Shown piece after piece: positions 38,963-47,355 of a DNA stretch of 64,000 nucleotides. The DNA is taken from assembly GCA_903845125.1 (NCBI GenBank), contig CAIMWS010000043.1, positions 1 through 64,000 on the forward strand. The letters are read 5' to 3'. The notes under the pieces were generated by a model. That model was not told where the DNA came from. It saw only the letters and a list, made by a program, of their open reading frames with translations, and ran no database searches. This stretch comes from an uncultured Verrucomicrobiota bacterium (lineage in GTDB: Bacteria; Verrucomicrobiota; Verrucomicrobiia; Limisphaerales; UBA1319). Both the position numbers and the translations under genes were made by a program. The first letter of the stretch is position 1; the number at the start of each line of letters is the position of its first letter.

Positions 38963-41900
38963 CTACACGCTTTGGGTGGGAGGAACGGGCCAGTGCCCCA
39001 GCTTTTCCAGCCAATCACCGCCCGGCAGGGCGTAAGGCCGGAACATTTCCCAATAACCTTCCCGCTCGTTGTAATAGATGGCGCGGTGCAGGCCGAGGCT
39101 GGCGGCGTCGGCGTTTTCCAGCAAGCTGGCGGAATCATTGGCACTCATTTGGAAGGCCACCCGCAGGGAAATTTCACTGGTCAACTTCCGGCCCAGAAAG
39201 CGGTTCACATTGGCATAGGAATCGCAAGTGATCAGGCAATGCAGCCCCAGGCTGGGGCCTTCAGTGATCAGTTCCGGCAGTATCTTGGCTGGATTGGGCC
39301 CTTCCGAGCGGTCCTCCAGCGAAAAACTGAATTCCTCTTCCTGGCGCAATTTTTTGAAATTCTCCAAACCCAAAACAAACAGGAATGTGGCCGGGCGCTC
39401 CGCGCCGGGAGCCAGCCCCTCGCCGGATTTCATCGACTCCGCCAAGCCACCGAAAATCCCAGCCAGTTCGTGGGCCATGGGGCGCTGGACCGGGTGCGAA
39501 ATCCCCTGAAGGACGCGATCCAGGAAAACCCGCTGCCGCGAGCCGGGAGGGGAACTATCCAGCACTATGAAGCGCACTCCGCCGGGGGGATATTGGCTGG
39601 CCAGCGAAACCAGGCCGATCCCGGCGATGGCCAGCGCGGCCTCGTCGCGCTGCCCCACCATCAGGAGATGATTCCCGCCTTGGCGTTGGAAACGCGCTTC
39701 CGTCGGACCTTTGACCGAATTAGGGGCACCCAGCCAAACGCGGGGCGCGGTGGGCACGGCCACCGGCTTGCTCTCCATGATTTTTGCCAATTCCACGTTT
39801 TCCCGGACATCGGCGGGGGAATTGCCTTCAAAAACCACGGGGCCGGGAAGCGGCCGCGGCCACTGCCGAGCCTGGGCTTGGAGCCGGGCCAAGTGGCGGT
39901 CGCGCGTTTCGTCGGATAGCCAGACGGTTTGGAAGGGGCTGTTGCCCTCCAGCGATCCGGCGGCATCATTATAGATGCCCTCGCCGGGCCGGGACAACAA
40001 CCGCGGGGCGGCGTTGTTTTCGTCCATGATGAGATAGGCATCCGCCTCATTGCATTGGAGCGCCACCCGGATCACCATCTGGCCGAGGGTGGCCCGCGCC
40101 AGCGTGTAGGCTCCGCCCAAGGTTTGCGAACCCAGCAGGACATGAATGCCGAAAGCCCGGCCTTGCCGGACAATGCGGTCCAGCAGCAGGGCGGCGCTTT
40201 GGGAAACGCGGTCCTCCTCCACGAAATATTCCTGGAACTCGTCGATGATCAGGAGACTGCGCGGGATGGGCTCCGTGCCGCCGGCCCGCTGGTAGCCCGC
40301 CAGGTCTTGCACGCCCAACCGCCGGAACAGATCGCCCCGGCGTTGCAGTTCCTCATCCACCCGCTGCAGCACGCTCAAGCCGAACTGGCGGTCGCTTTCG
40401 ATCGCGATCACCCGCGCGTGAGGCAGGCGCCGGTTCACATAGCATTTGAATTCCACCCCCTTCTTGAAATCGACCAGGTAGAACTCCACCTGTTCCGGGC
40501 TGCACCAAAGCGCCAGGTTGGTGATGATCACATGGAGCAAGGTGGACTTGCCCGAGCCGGTTTTCCCGGCGATCAAGGCGTGCTGCCGGGTCCCTTTGCC
40601 GATGGCCAGGTATTGGAACTTGGTCGCCCCGGAACGCCCAATGGCCACGCGCAGTTCGTCGGTGGTTGGCCTCGTCCACATTTCCGACTCCCGAGGCGCC
40701 ACCTGGTCAAACGGCACCTCCACCCGGCCGGCGTCCCGGCCGCATTGGCCGACTTTTTTCAAAAACCGGGTGGCGAACTCGGGTGAAGGGGGTGCGTCAA
40801 GAAAGAGCCTGGCTCCCGGCAGCCGCCGGCCAGCCAGCGTGAAGCCAAATTCCGAGCCCGTGAGGCAGAGGCAGTTTTTCCGCAACTCATCCGGCACAAA
40901 ATCGTGCGGCAGGGCAAAGCGGTGATCCCAATGCACCAGGAGGAACACCCCGCAGCGCGCGCCGCTGGCGGCAATGTTCAGCAGCCGGCGCGCCGCGGTC
41001 TCGCTGAAATTCACCGGGAAGCCCGCGACCACGACAAAATGATATTTCTCCGCGATGGAACCGGCCTGGCGGTTGTATTCGGAGATCGTGGCATATTCGT
41101 TGCGCAAGTACATCTGGATCACTTTTTCCATGTGCTCGTTCAACTCGCCCAGCTTCTCCTCCATCTGCGCCGTTTGGGTCCAAATCCGGCTGTTGACCTG
41201 GCTCTCCAGGTAGTCGGTCAAATGCATCAGGCCCGCGAAGCTCTGGCCCAGCCCGGCGGGGTCAAACAAAGTGAAGCTCAACCGGCCCGGGGGCGACATG
41301 GACAACAACCGGAAAACGATGTTGTTGAGGGACTGAACCGCCTCAGCCGCCCCATCCTTATGGGTTTCAAACAAAACCGATCCCTGCCTGGGATAGGCGA
41401 GCAGCAAGGGGACTTCGAATTCGGTGGGGCACGGCAGCGTCACCGTTCGCGGCGCCACGCCCAGCTGGGCGTAATGCTCGATCGCCACCTCCAGGCGCCC
41501 GAAACGGGCAAACTCGCCGAAGGCAGCCGGCGGCGTCCATTGTTCCCAGCCGGAATCGTTCCATGGCGGAAAAAAGCGGGCGGCGGCGCGCTGGTTGTTT
41601 TGCAGGGTTTCCCAGATGGAACCCAGGCTGGCCTGCCCTTCCTCCGCGAGTGCCTGGCACTGGGCTTGGTGCTCCGCCTTCAGCCGGGCCAGGGCCGCCT
41701 CCCGTTCCCGAGCGGTGCTCCCCTGCCGGACCTCTGCCGATTGCCGCGCCTGGCTCACGAAAGCGGTTTTATTGGCTTCCAGCCGGCCGATTTGCCCCTG
41801 GAAATACCGCTCATTCCGCTGGAGTGCCCGCTGTTCCCGCTCCGCGATTTCCCGGGGTTCGCGTTCGCGCCGCCTGTCCGCTTCTTCCAGGATTTCCTGC

Positions 41901-42859
41901 CACTGTTGATCCAGGGTGGATTTGGCTTTTTGGTGATCCTGGGTAATACGCTCCTGGTCCCGCAAGTGGCGGGTACCGGCCTTGGCCAGGCCCGCTTCCA
42001 GCAAGCGGTACAGCCAGGCCAGGTTCCCGGCTATCGCCTGGGCACTCTTTGCGCCCTGGTGTCCCCCCAGCCAATAAAGCAATCCCACGAGCAGACACAC
42101 GGCGCCCAGGGAACACCCCGTCTGCCCGTAGGTCACTGGAAACCAATGGTAGTATTGGGCGAGCGGCACGACGGCCGCGTGGCCCAGTGCCAGCAACAGC
42201 AACAACAGGCCGATGGATAGCCTCCGGAAAACAGCCGGCAGCACCAGGCGCCGATGGGCTTTTAATTGGTCCCGGGTGGCCGCCTGCAGTTTTTGCGCTT
42301 GGGCGATGAGCTGATGTTCGTCTGCGGCCAGGTCGGGTTCCGGCCATGGGTGGTTGGGATCCAGCATCCGGCGAAACCGGGGATAACCACGAAAAACCTG
42401 GAGTGTTTCCAAATCCAAAGCGTGAATGGCTTCCCGCTGCTCCTCGGTTTGCCGCTGGAAATCCGTCAATTGCGCGGCGGATTGCGCCAGGTCCGCCTCC
42501 CGGCGCCGCTCCAGTTCAAGAAAACCCTTCTGAATCTGGAATTTCCGGCGTCCCTCCCATTGCTCCAGCCGGTCCCGGGACTGTTTGAGGCTGCTTTTGG
42601 CGGCTTTCCGGATGATTTCCTGCCGTCTCTCGCATCGGGTTCGGCGGCGCTCTGCTTCGGCCTGGAAGTCCGCTTCCGCTTTGGCCAAGCCCTCGTCCAG
42701 CTGGCTGGCCAGGTTCCAGGCCGTAGTTTCGTGAAGTTTGGTTACCGCCGCCAGCTTGGCCCGGTATTCCGCGGCCAGTTTTTCCTCCCGCGCCGCGAAC
42801 GTGCCGATCACCCCCTTCAATTGATCCAGCCGCTCGAGGAGTTCCTCAATTCCCAGCAT
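38963..42859 (-). CDS. FtsK/SpoIIIE-family (EssC-like) ATPase with N-terminal coiled coils and two TM segments
   Basis: ORF track to 42889; ATG at 42859 (MLGIEELLERLDQLKG) lies 1 nt after the upstream stop. Walker A HALIAGKTGSGKSTLLH, Walker B SLLIIDEFQEY, FtsK-like VDFKKGVEFKCY and IHVLLGSQTLGG; TM segments IGLLLLLLALGHAAVVPLA and LGAVCLLVGLLYWLGG. Confidence 0.88.
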   Translation of the reverse strand: MLGIEELLERLDQLKGVIGTFAAREEKLAAEYRAKLAAVTKLHETTAWNLASQLDEGLAKAEADFQAEAERRRTRCERRQEIIRKAAKSSLKQSRDRLEQWEGRRKFQIQKGFLELERRREADLAQSAAQLTDFQRQTEEQREAIHALDLETLQVFRGYPRFRRMLDPNHPWPEPDLAADEHQLIAQAQKLQAATRDQLKAHRRLVLPAVFRRLSIGLLLLLLALGHAAVVPLAQYYHWFPVTYGQTGCSLGAVCLLVGLLYWLGGHQGAKSAQAIAGNLAWLYRLLEAGLAKAGTRHLRDQERITQDHQKAKSTLDQQWQEILEEADRRREREPREIAEREQRALQRNERYFQGQIGRLEANKTAFVSQARQSAEVRQGSTAREREAALARLKAEHQAQCQALAEEGQASLGSIWETLQNNQRAAARFFPPWNDSGWEQWTPPAAFGEFARFGRLEVAIEHYAQLGVAPRTVTLPCPTEFEVPLLLAYPRQGSVLFETHKDGAAEAVQSLNNIVFRLLSMSPPGRLSFTLFDPAGLGQSFAGLMHLTDYLESQVNSRIWTQTAQMEEKLGELNEHMEKVIQMYLRNEYATISEYNRQAGSIAEKYHFVVVAGFPVNFSETAARRLLNIAASGARCGVFLLVHWDHRFALPHDFVPDELRKNCLCLTGSEFGFTLAGRRLPGARLFLDAPPSPEFATRFLKKVGQCGRDAGRVEVPFDQVAPRESEMWTRPTTDELRVAIGRSGATKFQYLAIGKGTRQHALIAGKTGSGKSTLLHVIITNLALWCSPEQVEFYLVDFKKGVEFKCYVNRRLPHARVIAIESDRQFGLSVLQRVDEELQRRGDLFRRLGVQDLAGYQRAGGTEPIPRSLLIIDEFQEYFVEEDRVSQSAALLLDRIVRQGRAFGIHVLLGSQTLGGAYTLARATLGQMVIRVALQCNEADAYLIMDENNAAPRLLSRPGEGIYNDAAGSLEGNSPFQTVWLSDETRDRHLARLQAQARQWPRPLPGPVVFEGNSPADVRENVELAKIMESKPVAVPTAPRVWLGAPNSVKGPTEARFQRQGGNHLLMVGQRDEAALAIAGIGLVSLASQYPPGGVRFIVLDSSPPGSRQRVFLDRVLQGISHPVQRPMAHELAGIFGGLAESMKSGEGLAPGAERPATFLFVLGLENFKKLRQEEEFSFSLEDRSEGPNPAKILPELITEGPSLGLHCLITCDSYANVNRFLGRKLTSEISLRVAFQMSANDSASLLENADAASLGLHRAIYYNEREGYWEMFRPYALPGGDWLEKLGHWPVPPTQSV

Positions 42860-42860
42860 G

Positions 42861-43073
42861 TCACTCACAATCGTTCCTGGCTTTGGCAATTATCCTGTCG
42901 AGTTTCTCGCAAATCACCGACGCCTTTTCCATTTGTTGGGCCAGCGGTTCGATGTATTTTTTCCCAAACTCGCCGCCGCGTGCGTCCCGCCAATAATTCC
43001 TTGTTTCCTCCCATTGGAGCAACAGGTTTTTCGTGATGGCGGAGAGCCGGGCGCGATTGGCATTAAGACTCAT
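42861..43073 (-). CDS. Small helical WXG100-like protein (W-x-D-x5-F)
   Basis: 70 aa; QWEETRNYWRDARGGEFGKKYIEPLAQQMEKA; located between the coiled-coil gene and the FtsK-like gene with tight spacing. Confidence 0.65.
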   Translation of the reverse strand: MSLNANRARLSAITKNLLLQWEETRNYWRDARGGEFGKKYIEPLAQQMEKASVICEKLDRIIAKARNDCE

Positions 43074-43082
43074 AACCGGCGT

Positions 43083-43664
43083 TCAGACCTTGGGGACCTC
43101 TGTTCCCGCCGGGGGCTGGTGCGCGCCGTCGGCACCGGGAGCGCCCTCGGAAGTGCCGCCGGCTGCGGCAGGATGGACCAAAGCTGCCCCTGGCATCATT
43201 TGGGTATAGGCTTCCAACGTGGATCGGATCTGCTCCAGGTAAGCCACCGCATGCACGAGGTCGGCCGCGAGAAAGGAGTTCAATTGATCCAGCTGCCTGG
43301 TCAGCGGCAGGGTTTGATTCTCCAACTCCCGGATCCATTGGCGGGTATGCTGCACTTTTTCCTCCGCCTGCCGCAGAGCCGCCTGGGCCCGGGCCACGTT
43401 GGCTTGATGCGCTGCCGTCGGCTGGCGCAGGCCGGACAGGCTGGCGCCGAAAAGCTCCTGCCGGGCCTGCTCCAGCTCCCGGCTCCGCACTCTCACCTGG
43501 TTTTCCCAATAAACCCGCCGGTCGCTTTCCAGCCAGCTCCGGGTGCGCCGGACTTCGTCGCAGATGTCTTCCAGCGCGGGCCGCGCTTTGCTCAGGAAAA
43601 CAATCAGCCCCGCCCGGAAGGATTCCAGGGCATCCAGGGAGGCGACTTGAGCGCGTTCAGCCAC
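43083..43664 (-). CDS. Coiled-coil protein of WXG100/FtsK-like operon
   Basis: 193 aa; extended helical heptad-like sequence (QVRVRSRELEQARQELFG...NVARAQAALRQAEEKVQHTRQWIRELENQ), A/G/P-rich tail; 9-nt gap to the next gene and 6-nt gap from the previous gene. Confidence 0.7.
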   Translation of the reverse strand: MAERAQVASLDALESFRAGLIVFLSKARPALEDICDEVRRTRSWLESDRRVYWENQVRVRSRELEQARQELFGASLSGLRQPTAAHQANVARAQAALRQAEEKVQHTRQWIRELENQTLPLTRQLDQLNSFLAADLVHAVAYLEQIRSTLEAYTQMMPGAALVHPAAAGGTSEGAPGADGAHQPPAGTEVPKV

Positions 43665-43670
43665 GGCAGA

Positions 43671-43943
43671 TCAGCGCTGACGCAAATAATCCTCGATCCG
43701 CTGGGCTTTGCGCAGGAGAAAAGGGGTTTGCAGGTTCGACGCCTCCACAAATTTTTTGAGCGATTTCATGATTTGTGAGAACTCCTCGGCGAACTTGGCG
43801 TGTTCCTGGTCCTGCCAGGCGTCGCTCAAAGCCGCAAAACGCGCCTGCAAGGAAACCATCCGGTTTTGCAGATCCTCGTTGAACCGATTCAGTTCATCGG
43901 CGAACCGCCGGACTTTTTCGGGATCCATTACTGCCTGGGCCAT
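43671..43943 (-). CDS. WXG100-family-like protein
   Basis: 90 aa two-helix protein MAQAVMDPEKVRRFADELNRFNEDLQNRMVSLQARFAALSDAWQDQEHAKFAEEFSQIMKSLKKFVEAS; Trp turn motif W-Q-D followed by F at +8; first gene of an operon with an FtsK-like ATPase. Confidence 0.78.
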   Translation of the reverse strand: MAQAVMDPEKVRRFADELNRFNEDLQNRMVSLQARFAALSDAWQDQEHAKFAEEFSQIMKSLKKFVEASNLQTPFLLRKAQRIEDYLRQR

Positions 43944-44190
43944 ATTGCTTCCTTCCGTTGAACAATCATTTCCTGAGAATCCGCTCTCGGGTTTCCGCCA
44001 ATAGCATACTACAAACCAGCATTAATGCGGCTGGAAGTTCCTTTCCCCGGCTGCGGAACCCGCCAATACCGATTTCCAGCCGGCCAGCACCGCCCGGATG
44101 GCAGCCAAAGGGATAATAAACTAATCCACCCCCCAAAGGAAAGGGGAAATTCCCCAGGCAGACGAATTGGCTGGCGGAGGAATGAAGTCC

Positions 44191-44541
44191 CTATTTGGCG
44201 CTGGAAGCCTTGCTTTTCCTGGCGGGGGCGGTTTTTTTGGGAGCCGCCTTTTTAGCCGGACGCTTGGGTTTGGCAGCCGCTTTGGGCGGAGGGCTGGCCG
44301 GTTTTGGAGCCAGCTTGGGCGCGGTTTTATCGTGAATGATCTGCCGCATCCGGTCCAGCTTGCCATCAATCTGCGCTTTCGCTTTGCCCAGGTTGTCCTG
44401 GGCAAAGTTGATGCTGTTGGTCAGGATGGAGCAGCCCTGGCGCAGACGGGAGGAAAAAGATCCGTCGGTCAGTTCAATCCCCTTGCCCCGCAAAAATTTG
44501 CCGAGGTTATCGTAGATTTCGTCTTTTTTGAGCTTTTTCAT
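44191..44541 (-). CDS. Small protein with histone H1-like Lys/Ala/Pro-rich C-terminal tail
   Basis: Start at MKKLKKDEIYDNLGKFLRGKGIEL (44541; track ORF to 44574); C-terminus PPPKAAAKPKRPAKKAAPKKTAPARKSKASSAK. Confidence 0.7.
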   Translation of the reverse strand: MKKLKKDEIYDNLGKFLRGKGIELTDGSFSSRLRQGCSILTNSINFAQDNLGKAKAQIDGKLDRMRQIIHDKTAPKLAPKPASPPPKAAAKPKRPAKKAAPKKTAPARKSKASSAK

Positions 44542-44622
44542 ATTTGTATGGCATGCCTGCCGATTTCTCACCATACATCGTTATAGCACACCTGCCATTA
44601 CGAGAACAGTCGATTTTTATAA

Positions 44623-46257
44623 TCACCGGGAGCGGGAGAAGGCGGAGTGGGTCAGCAATTCGGCCCCCAGCGGGCCAACCTCCACCGGCCATTGCCGGCC
44701 CTTCAGGGTGACGGTCAAGGTCCGCTTCGCGGCCGTCAAATTCCACAACAAAACCGAATGGGCGGTAGGATACCAGGCGCACACCGCGGGGGCGTCCTCC
44801 AGGAGGTGGGGTGTTGAGGCCAGTTGCTGCCGCAGCTGGTGCTTGAATTCGAACAATCCCTCCAGGCTTTCGGGCACGGCCCGCCCAAGGGTGGCCGCCC
44901 CGGCCACTTCCGGACGGCAAATGAAAACCGTGCCCCGGGATTTCAGTTGCCCCTCGGAAACCGCTTGCGCATCGAAATTTCCCAGAAAGGTCCATCCGCC
45001 GGCGGCCGGCTGGCTGGTCACTTCAAAAGGCACACCCGTGGCCAGAAACAAGCTGAATGGGCGGTCATCCCCCACCCACCGTTCCCGTTCCCCCCAATAG
45101 TGCTTGAAGGGACCCCGCGGGCGGTGCCCGGCGAGGATTTTATGGAAACTGGCCTGGCGCCGCATTTCCGGCCCCAGCCGCTCCCAATGGGCCTTGGGGA
45201 ACGGATCCAATCCGCTCATGAACAGGGTGTGACGCACATCCGCCAGGGTGGAAACGACCAACTTGGCGGCCATATGGGCGGCGGATAATTGGTCGCAGGG
45301 ATAAGCCGTGGTTTCGCTCCAACTCAAGCTGGGGGCAATAAACCGGCGATGGAAGAGCGCGCTGAATAATTCGTCAGTTTTGCCTTTGGCCGTTCCAAAC
45401 GACCGGTCGTCAAACATTCCCTCCCCCACCCTGACCGGCACCCCCGCATAATCCGTGAGCCGGATCCCAGCCTTTTCTGAACCCATAAACATGATCATGG
45501 GCCCCAGCTGGATTTCCGGAGCGGCGGCGGCCTGGGCCCGGAAGCAGTGGGTCAGGTCATCGCAGACATCTGTGATCCAGGCTCTCACCAACCTGGAATA
45601 ACGCCGGTCCTTGATCTCCAGCAGCAAGTCCGACCATTGGTGTTCATTCCAGCCGTGTTGGCGTAAAAACCGCTCCCGGTGCCAACCGCAAAAACAGCCG
45701 CCGATCCGGCCCGGGCTGATGGCCAGGCGGAAATCGTCATCCAGGAAAAGCCGTTTCGCCCGCAAATGTTTCAGCCGTTTCAAGGCGTCCACGTTTTCGG
45801 CGGTGGCCGGCTCATGCAAGGACACTCCGCTGTACGGCTGGCCGGACTCTGTTTTCCCCAGCCGCCAATGGTCGGGCGGACTGTTCAGGTTGAACTCAGC
45901 CGCCAGGGAGCCCCCTTTTTGAGCTCCGGGATTCATCATGGGATGCCCCAGCGGAATGTTGATCAACTGCGCCGCCATCCCGAGCTGGCGAATCCGTTTC
46001 GCCCATTGGCCCAGCGATTCCTGAGTGAAAGGCCAGTGGCCGTAAAAAAAGGCCGCCAGCCAGATTTCCGATACGCCGGCCTGGTGGGCTATATCCAGCA
46101 ATTCCGGATCCTTTTCCAAGGCCCGGGTGGAAATGGACCAGTGATACTGGCGGGCCACGGAGCCACGGCTTTGGGGAAACGCACAGATGGCCCCGAGCGA
46201 CTTGCCACCGGCCAAGGCCAGGCTGGCGGCGATGAAGGAACGGCGGCTGAGGATCAT
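44623..46257 (-). CDS. Tat-exported putative TIM-barrel (glycoside-hydrolase-like) protein
   Basis: Start at MILSRRSFIAASLALAGGKSLGA (46257; track ORF to 46332), twin-arginine leader; barrel-like segments EIWLAAFFYGHWP, AKRLFLDDDFRLAISPGRIGGCFCGWHRERFLRQHG. Confidence 0.6.
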   Translation of the reverse strand: MILSRRSFIAASLALAGGKSLGAICAFPQSRGSVARQYHWSISTRALEKDPELLDIAHQAGVSEIWLAAFFYGHWPFTQESLGQWAKRIRQLGMAAQLINIPLGHPMMNPGAQKGGSLAAEFNLNSPPDHWRLGKTESGQPYSGVSLHEPATAENVDALKRLKHLRAKRLFLDDDFRLAISPGRIGGCFCGWHRERFLRQHGWNEHQWSDLLLEIKDRRYSRLVRAWITDVCDDLTHCFRAQAAAAPEIQLGPMIMFMGSEKAGIRLTDYAGVPVRVGEGMFDDRSFGTAKGKTDELFSALFHRRFIAPSLSWSETTAYPCDQLSAAHMAAKLVVSTLADVRHTLFMSGLDPFPKAHWERLGPEMRRQASFHKILAGHRPRGPFKHYWGERERWVGDDRPFSLFLATGVPFEVTSQPAAGGWTFLGNFDAQAVSEGQLKSRGTVFICRPEVAGAATLGRAVPESLEGLFEFKHQLRQQLASTPHLLEDAPAVCAWYPTAHSVLLWNLTAAKRTLTVTLKGRQWPVEVGPLGAELLTHSAFSRSR

Positions 46258-46353
46258 GGTTGATGAAAAATGGAAGTCATTGCCAAACGCACGGCTCCGC
46301 GAGTTATGCACGGTTTTGCCTGCGGCCGCCAATACAGGATCCGGCCGGCCCGG

Positions 46354-47331
46354 CTATTTTCCGCTGGCGGCCGCTTCGGTGGCACGCGCGCGATAATAGC
46401 TTGAGGGAAACATCGAAGCGGTCACATCCTTGTAGAGGAAAACCCCTTCGGCAGTGGTGCGGTTGGTTTCCAGCGGAATCCAATGGACCATATTGGTGGT
46501 CACATCCACCGCGTAGGTGGCCAGCGGCTCACCCCGTATGCTTAAAAGGAATGAACCATCTTCCAGCTTGGCCAGCACGGCCAGGCTGGGCAACGGTTTC
46601 GGCTGCGGCTCCGGAGGCAGGGAGAGCAATTTGAAATTATCGAACAACATGTAATTATCACCAGGCCGCTGGGGATTGCGAATGGACCAAACCGCATCCA
46701 CATCGCCAAAGTTCAAGGCTTGCCCCCGCGTGGCAATGGGCGCGGAAAGCACCACTGGCTGGTCATCCAGACGGGCGGACCAGGCATTGCGGTTGAAGTC
46801 CATGTCGATGGACAGGCCGTAAACCGTGTTGGTCTGGAATCGGGCGTTGGTGATCACGTATTGGTCGTTGTCCAATATATAACCTATGGCCAGGTCCCGG
46901 TTGTCGAAGTCCAGTGAGAAAAGCTTGATCCCATCGCTATTGTAAACGCTCCAGCGGAAATCATCGTAATGCTGGTTTCCGGAATCCACGATGAGCATGG
47001 TGGTGCTGAACCGCAGCCGCGAATACAAATCGGCATTCCCCGGCAGGTTGAACGGATAAAACACGTTCAACAAATTATCGCCCGGCTCCGGAGCCGTAAA
47101 ACCGACAAAAGCTTGCTGCCCTTGGCCGGGGAAATAGTTTACCACCAGTCCATTGCCACCCGTTCCATGGGCCAGCCAGCCATTCTGGCCAGCCAGCGTC
47201 AGGCCTGGATCGTAGCCCTCCTCCAATTCAAATCCGGTCGAAAAAAGGAGGTCGTCCGTTTCCTGGGCCTGCACCCAACCCAGGCCACCCAGCACCACCA
47301 AAGCCATCGAGACCAAACGATGATTTTTCAT
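46354..47331 (-). CDS. Secreted hypothetical protein
   Basis: 328 aa track ORF; MKNHRLVSMALVVLGGLGWVQAQ signal peptide; beta-rich sequence FSTGFELEEGYDPG...NYMLFDNFKLLSLPPEPQPKP; C-terminal YYRARA. Confidence 0.55.
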   Translation of the reverse strand: MKNHRLVSMALVVLGGLGWVQAQETDDLLFSTGFELEEGYDPGLTLAGQNGWLAHGTGGNGLVVNYFPGQGQQAFVGFTAPEPGDNLLNVFYPFNLPGNADLYSRLRFSTTMLIVDSGNQHYDDFRWSVYNSDGIKLFSLDFDNRDLAIGYILDNDQYVITNARFQTNTVYGLSIDMDFNRNAWSARLDDQPVVLSAPIATRGQALNFGDVDAVWSIRNPQRPGDNYMLFDNFKLLSLPPEPQPKPLPSLAVLAKLEDGSFLLSIRGEPLATYAVDVTTNMVHWIPLETNRTTAEGVFLYKDVTASMFPSSYYRARATEAAASGK

Positions 47332-47355
47332 GTGCGGCAATATTACACCAAGTTT

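Noticed and set aside
38635-39144. 169-aa minus-strand ORF overlapping the 3' end of the FtsK-like gene
   Set aside because: Overlaps the ATPase coding region in another frame and contains repeat-like translated segments (FPIRVICVIHGLFPPHLLCFASFPG); considered non-coding.
38963-42859. Interpretation as the housekeeping chromosome translocase FtsK
   Set aside because: No C-terminal gamma winged-helix domain or 4-TM N-terminus; instead coiled coils, a TM hairpin, three FtsK-like modules and small WXG100-like neighbours.
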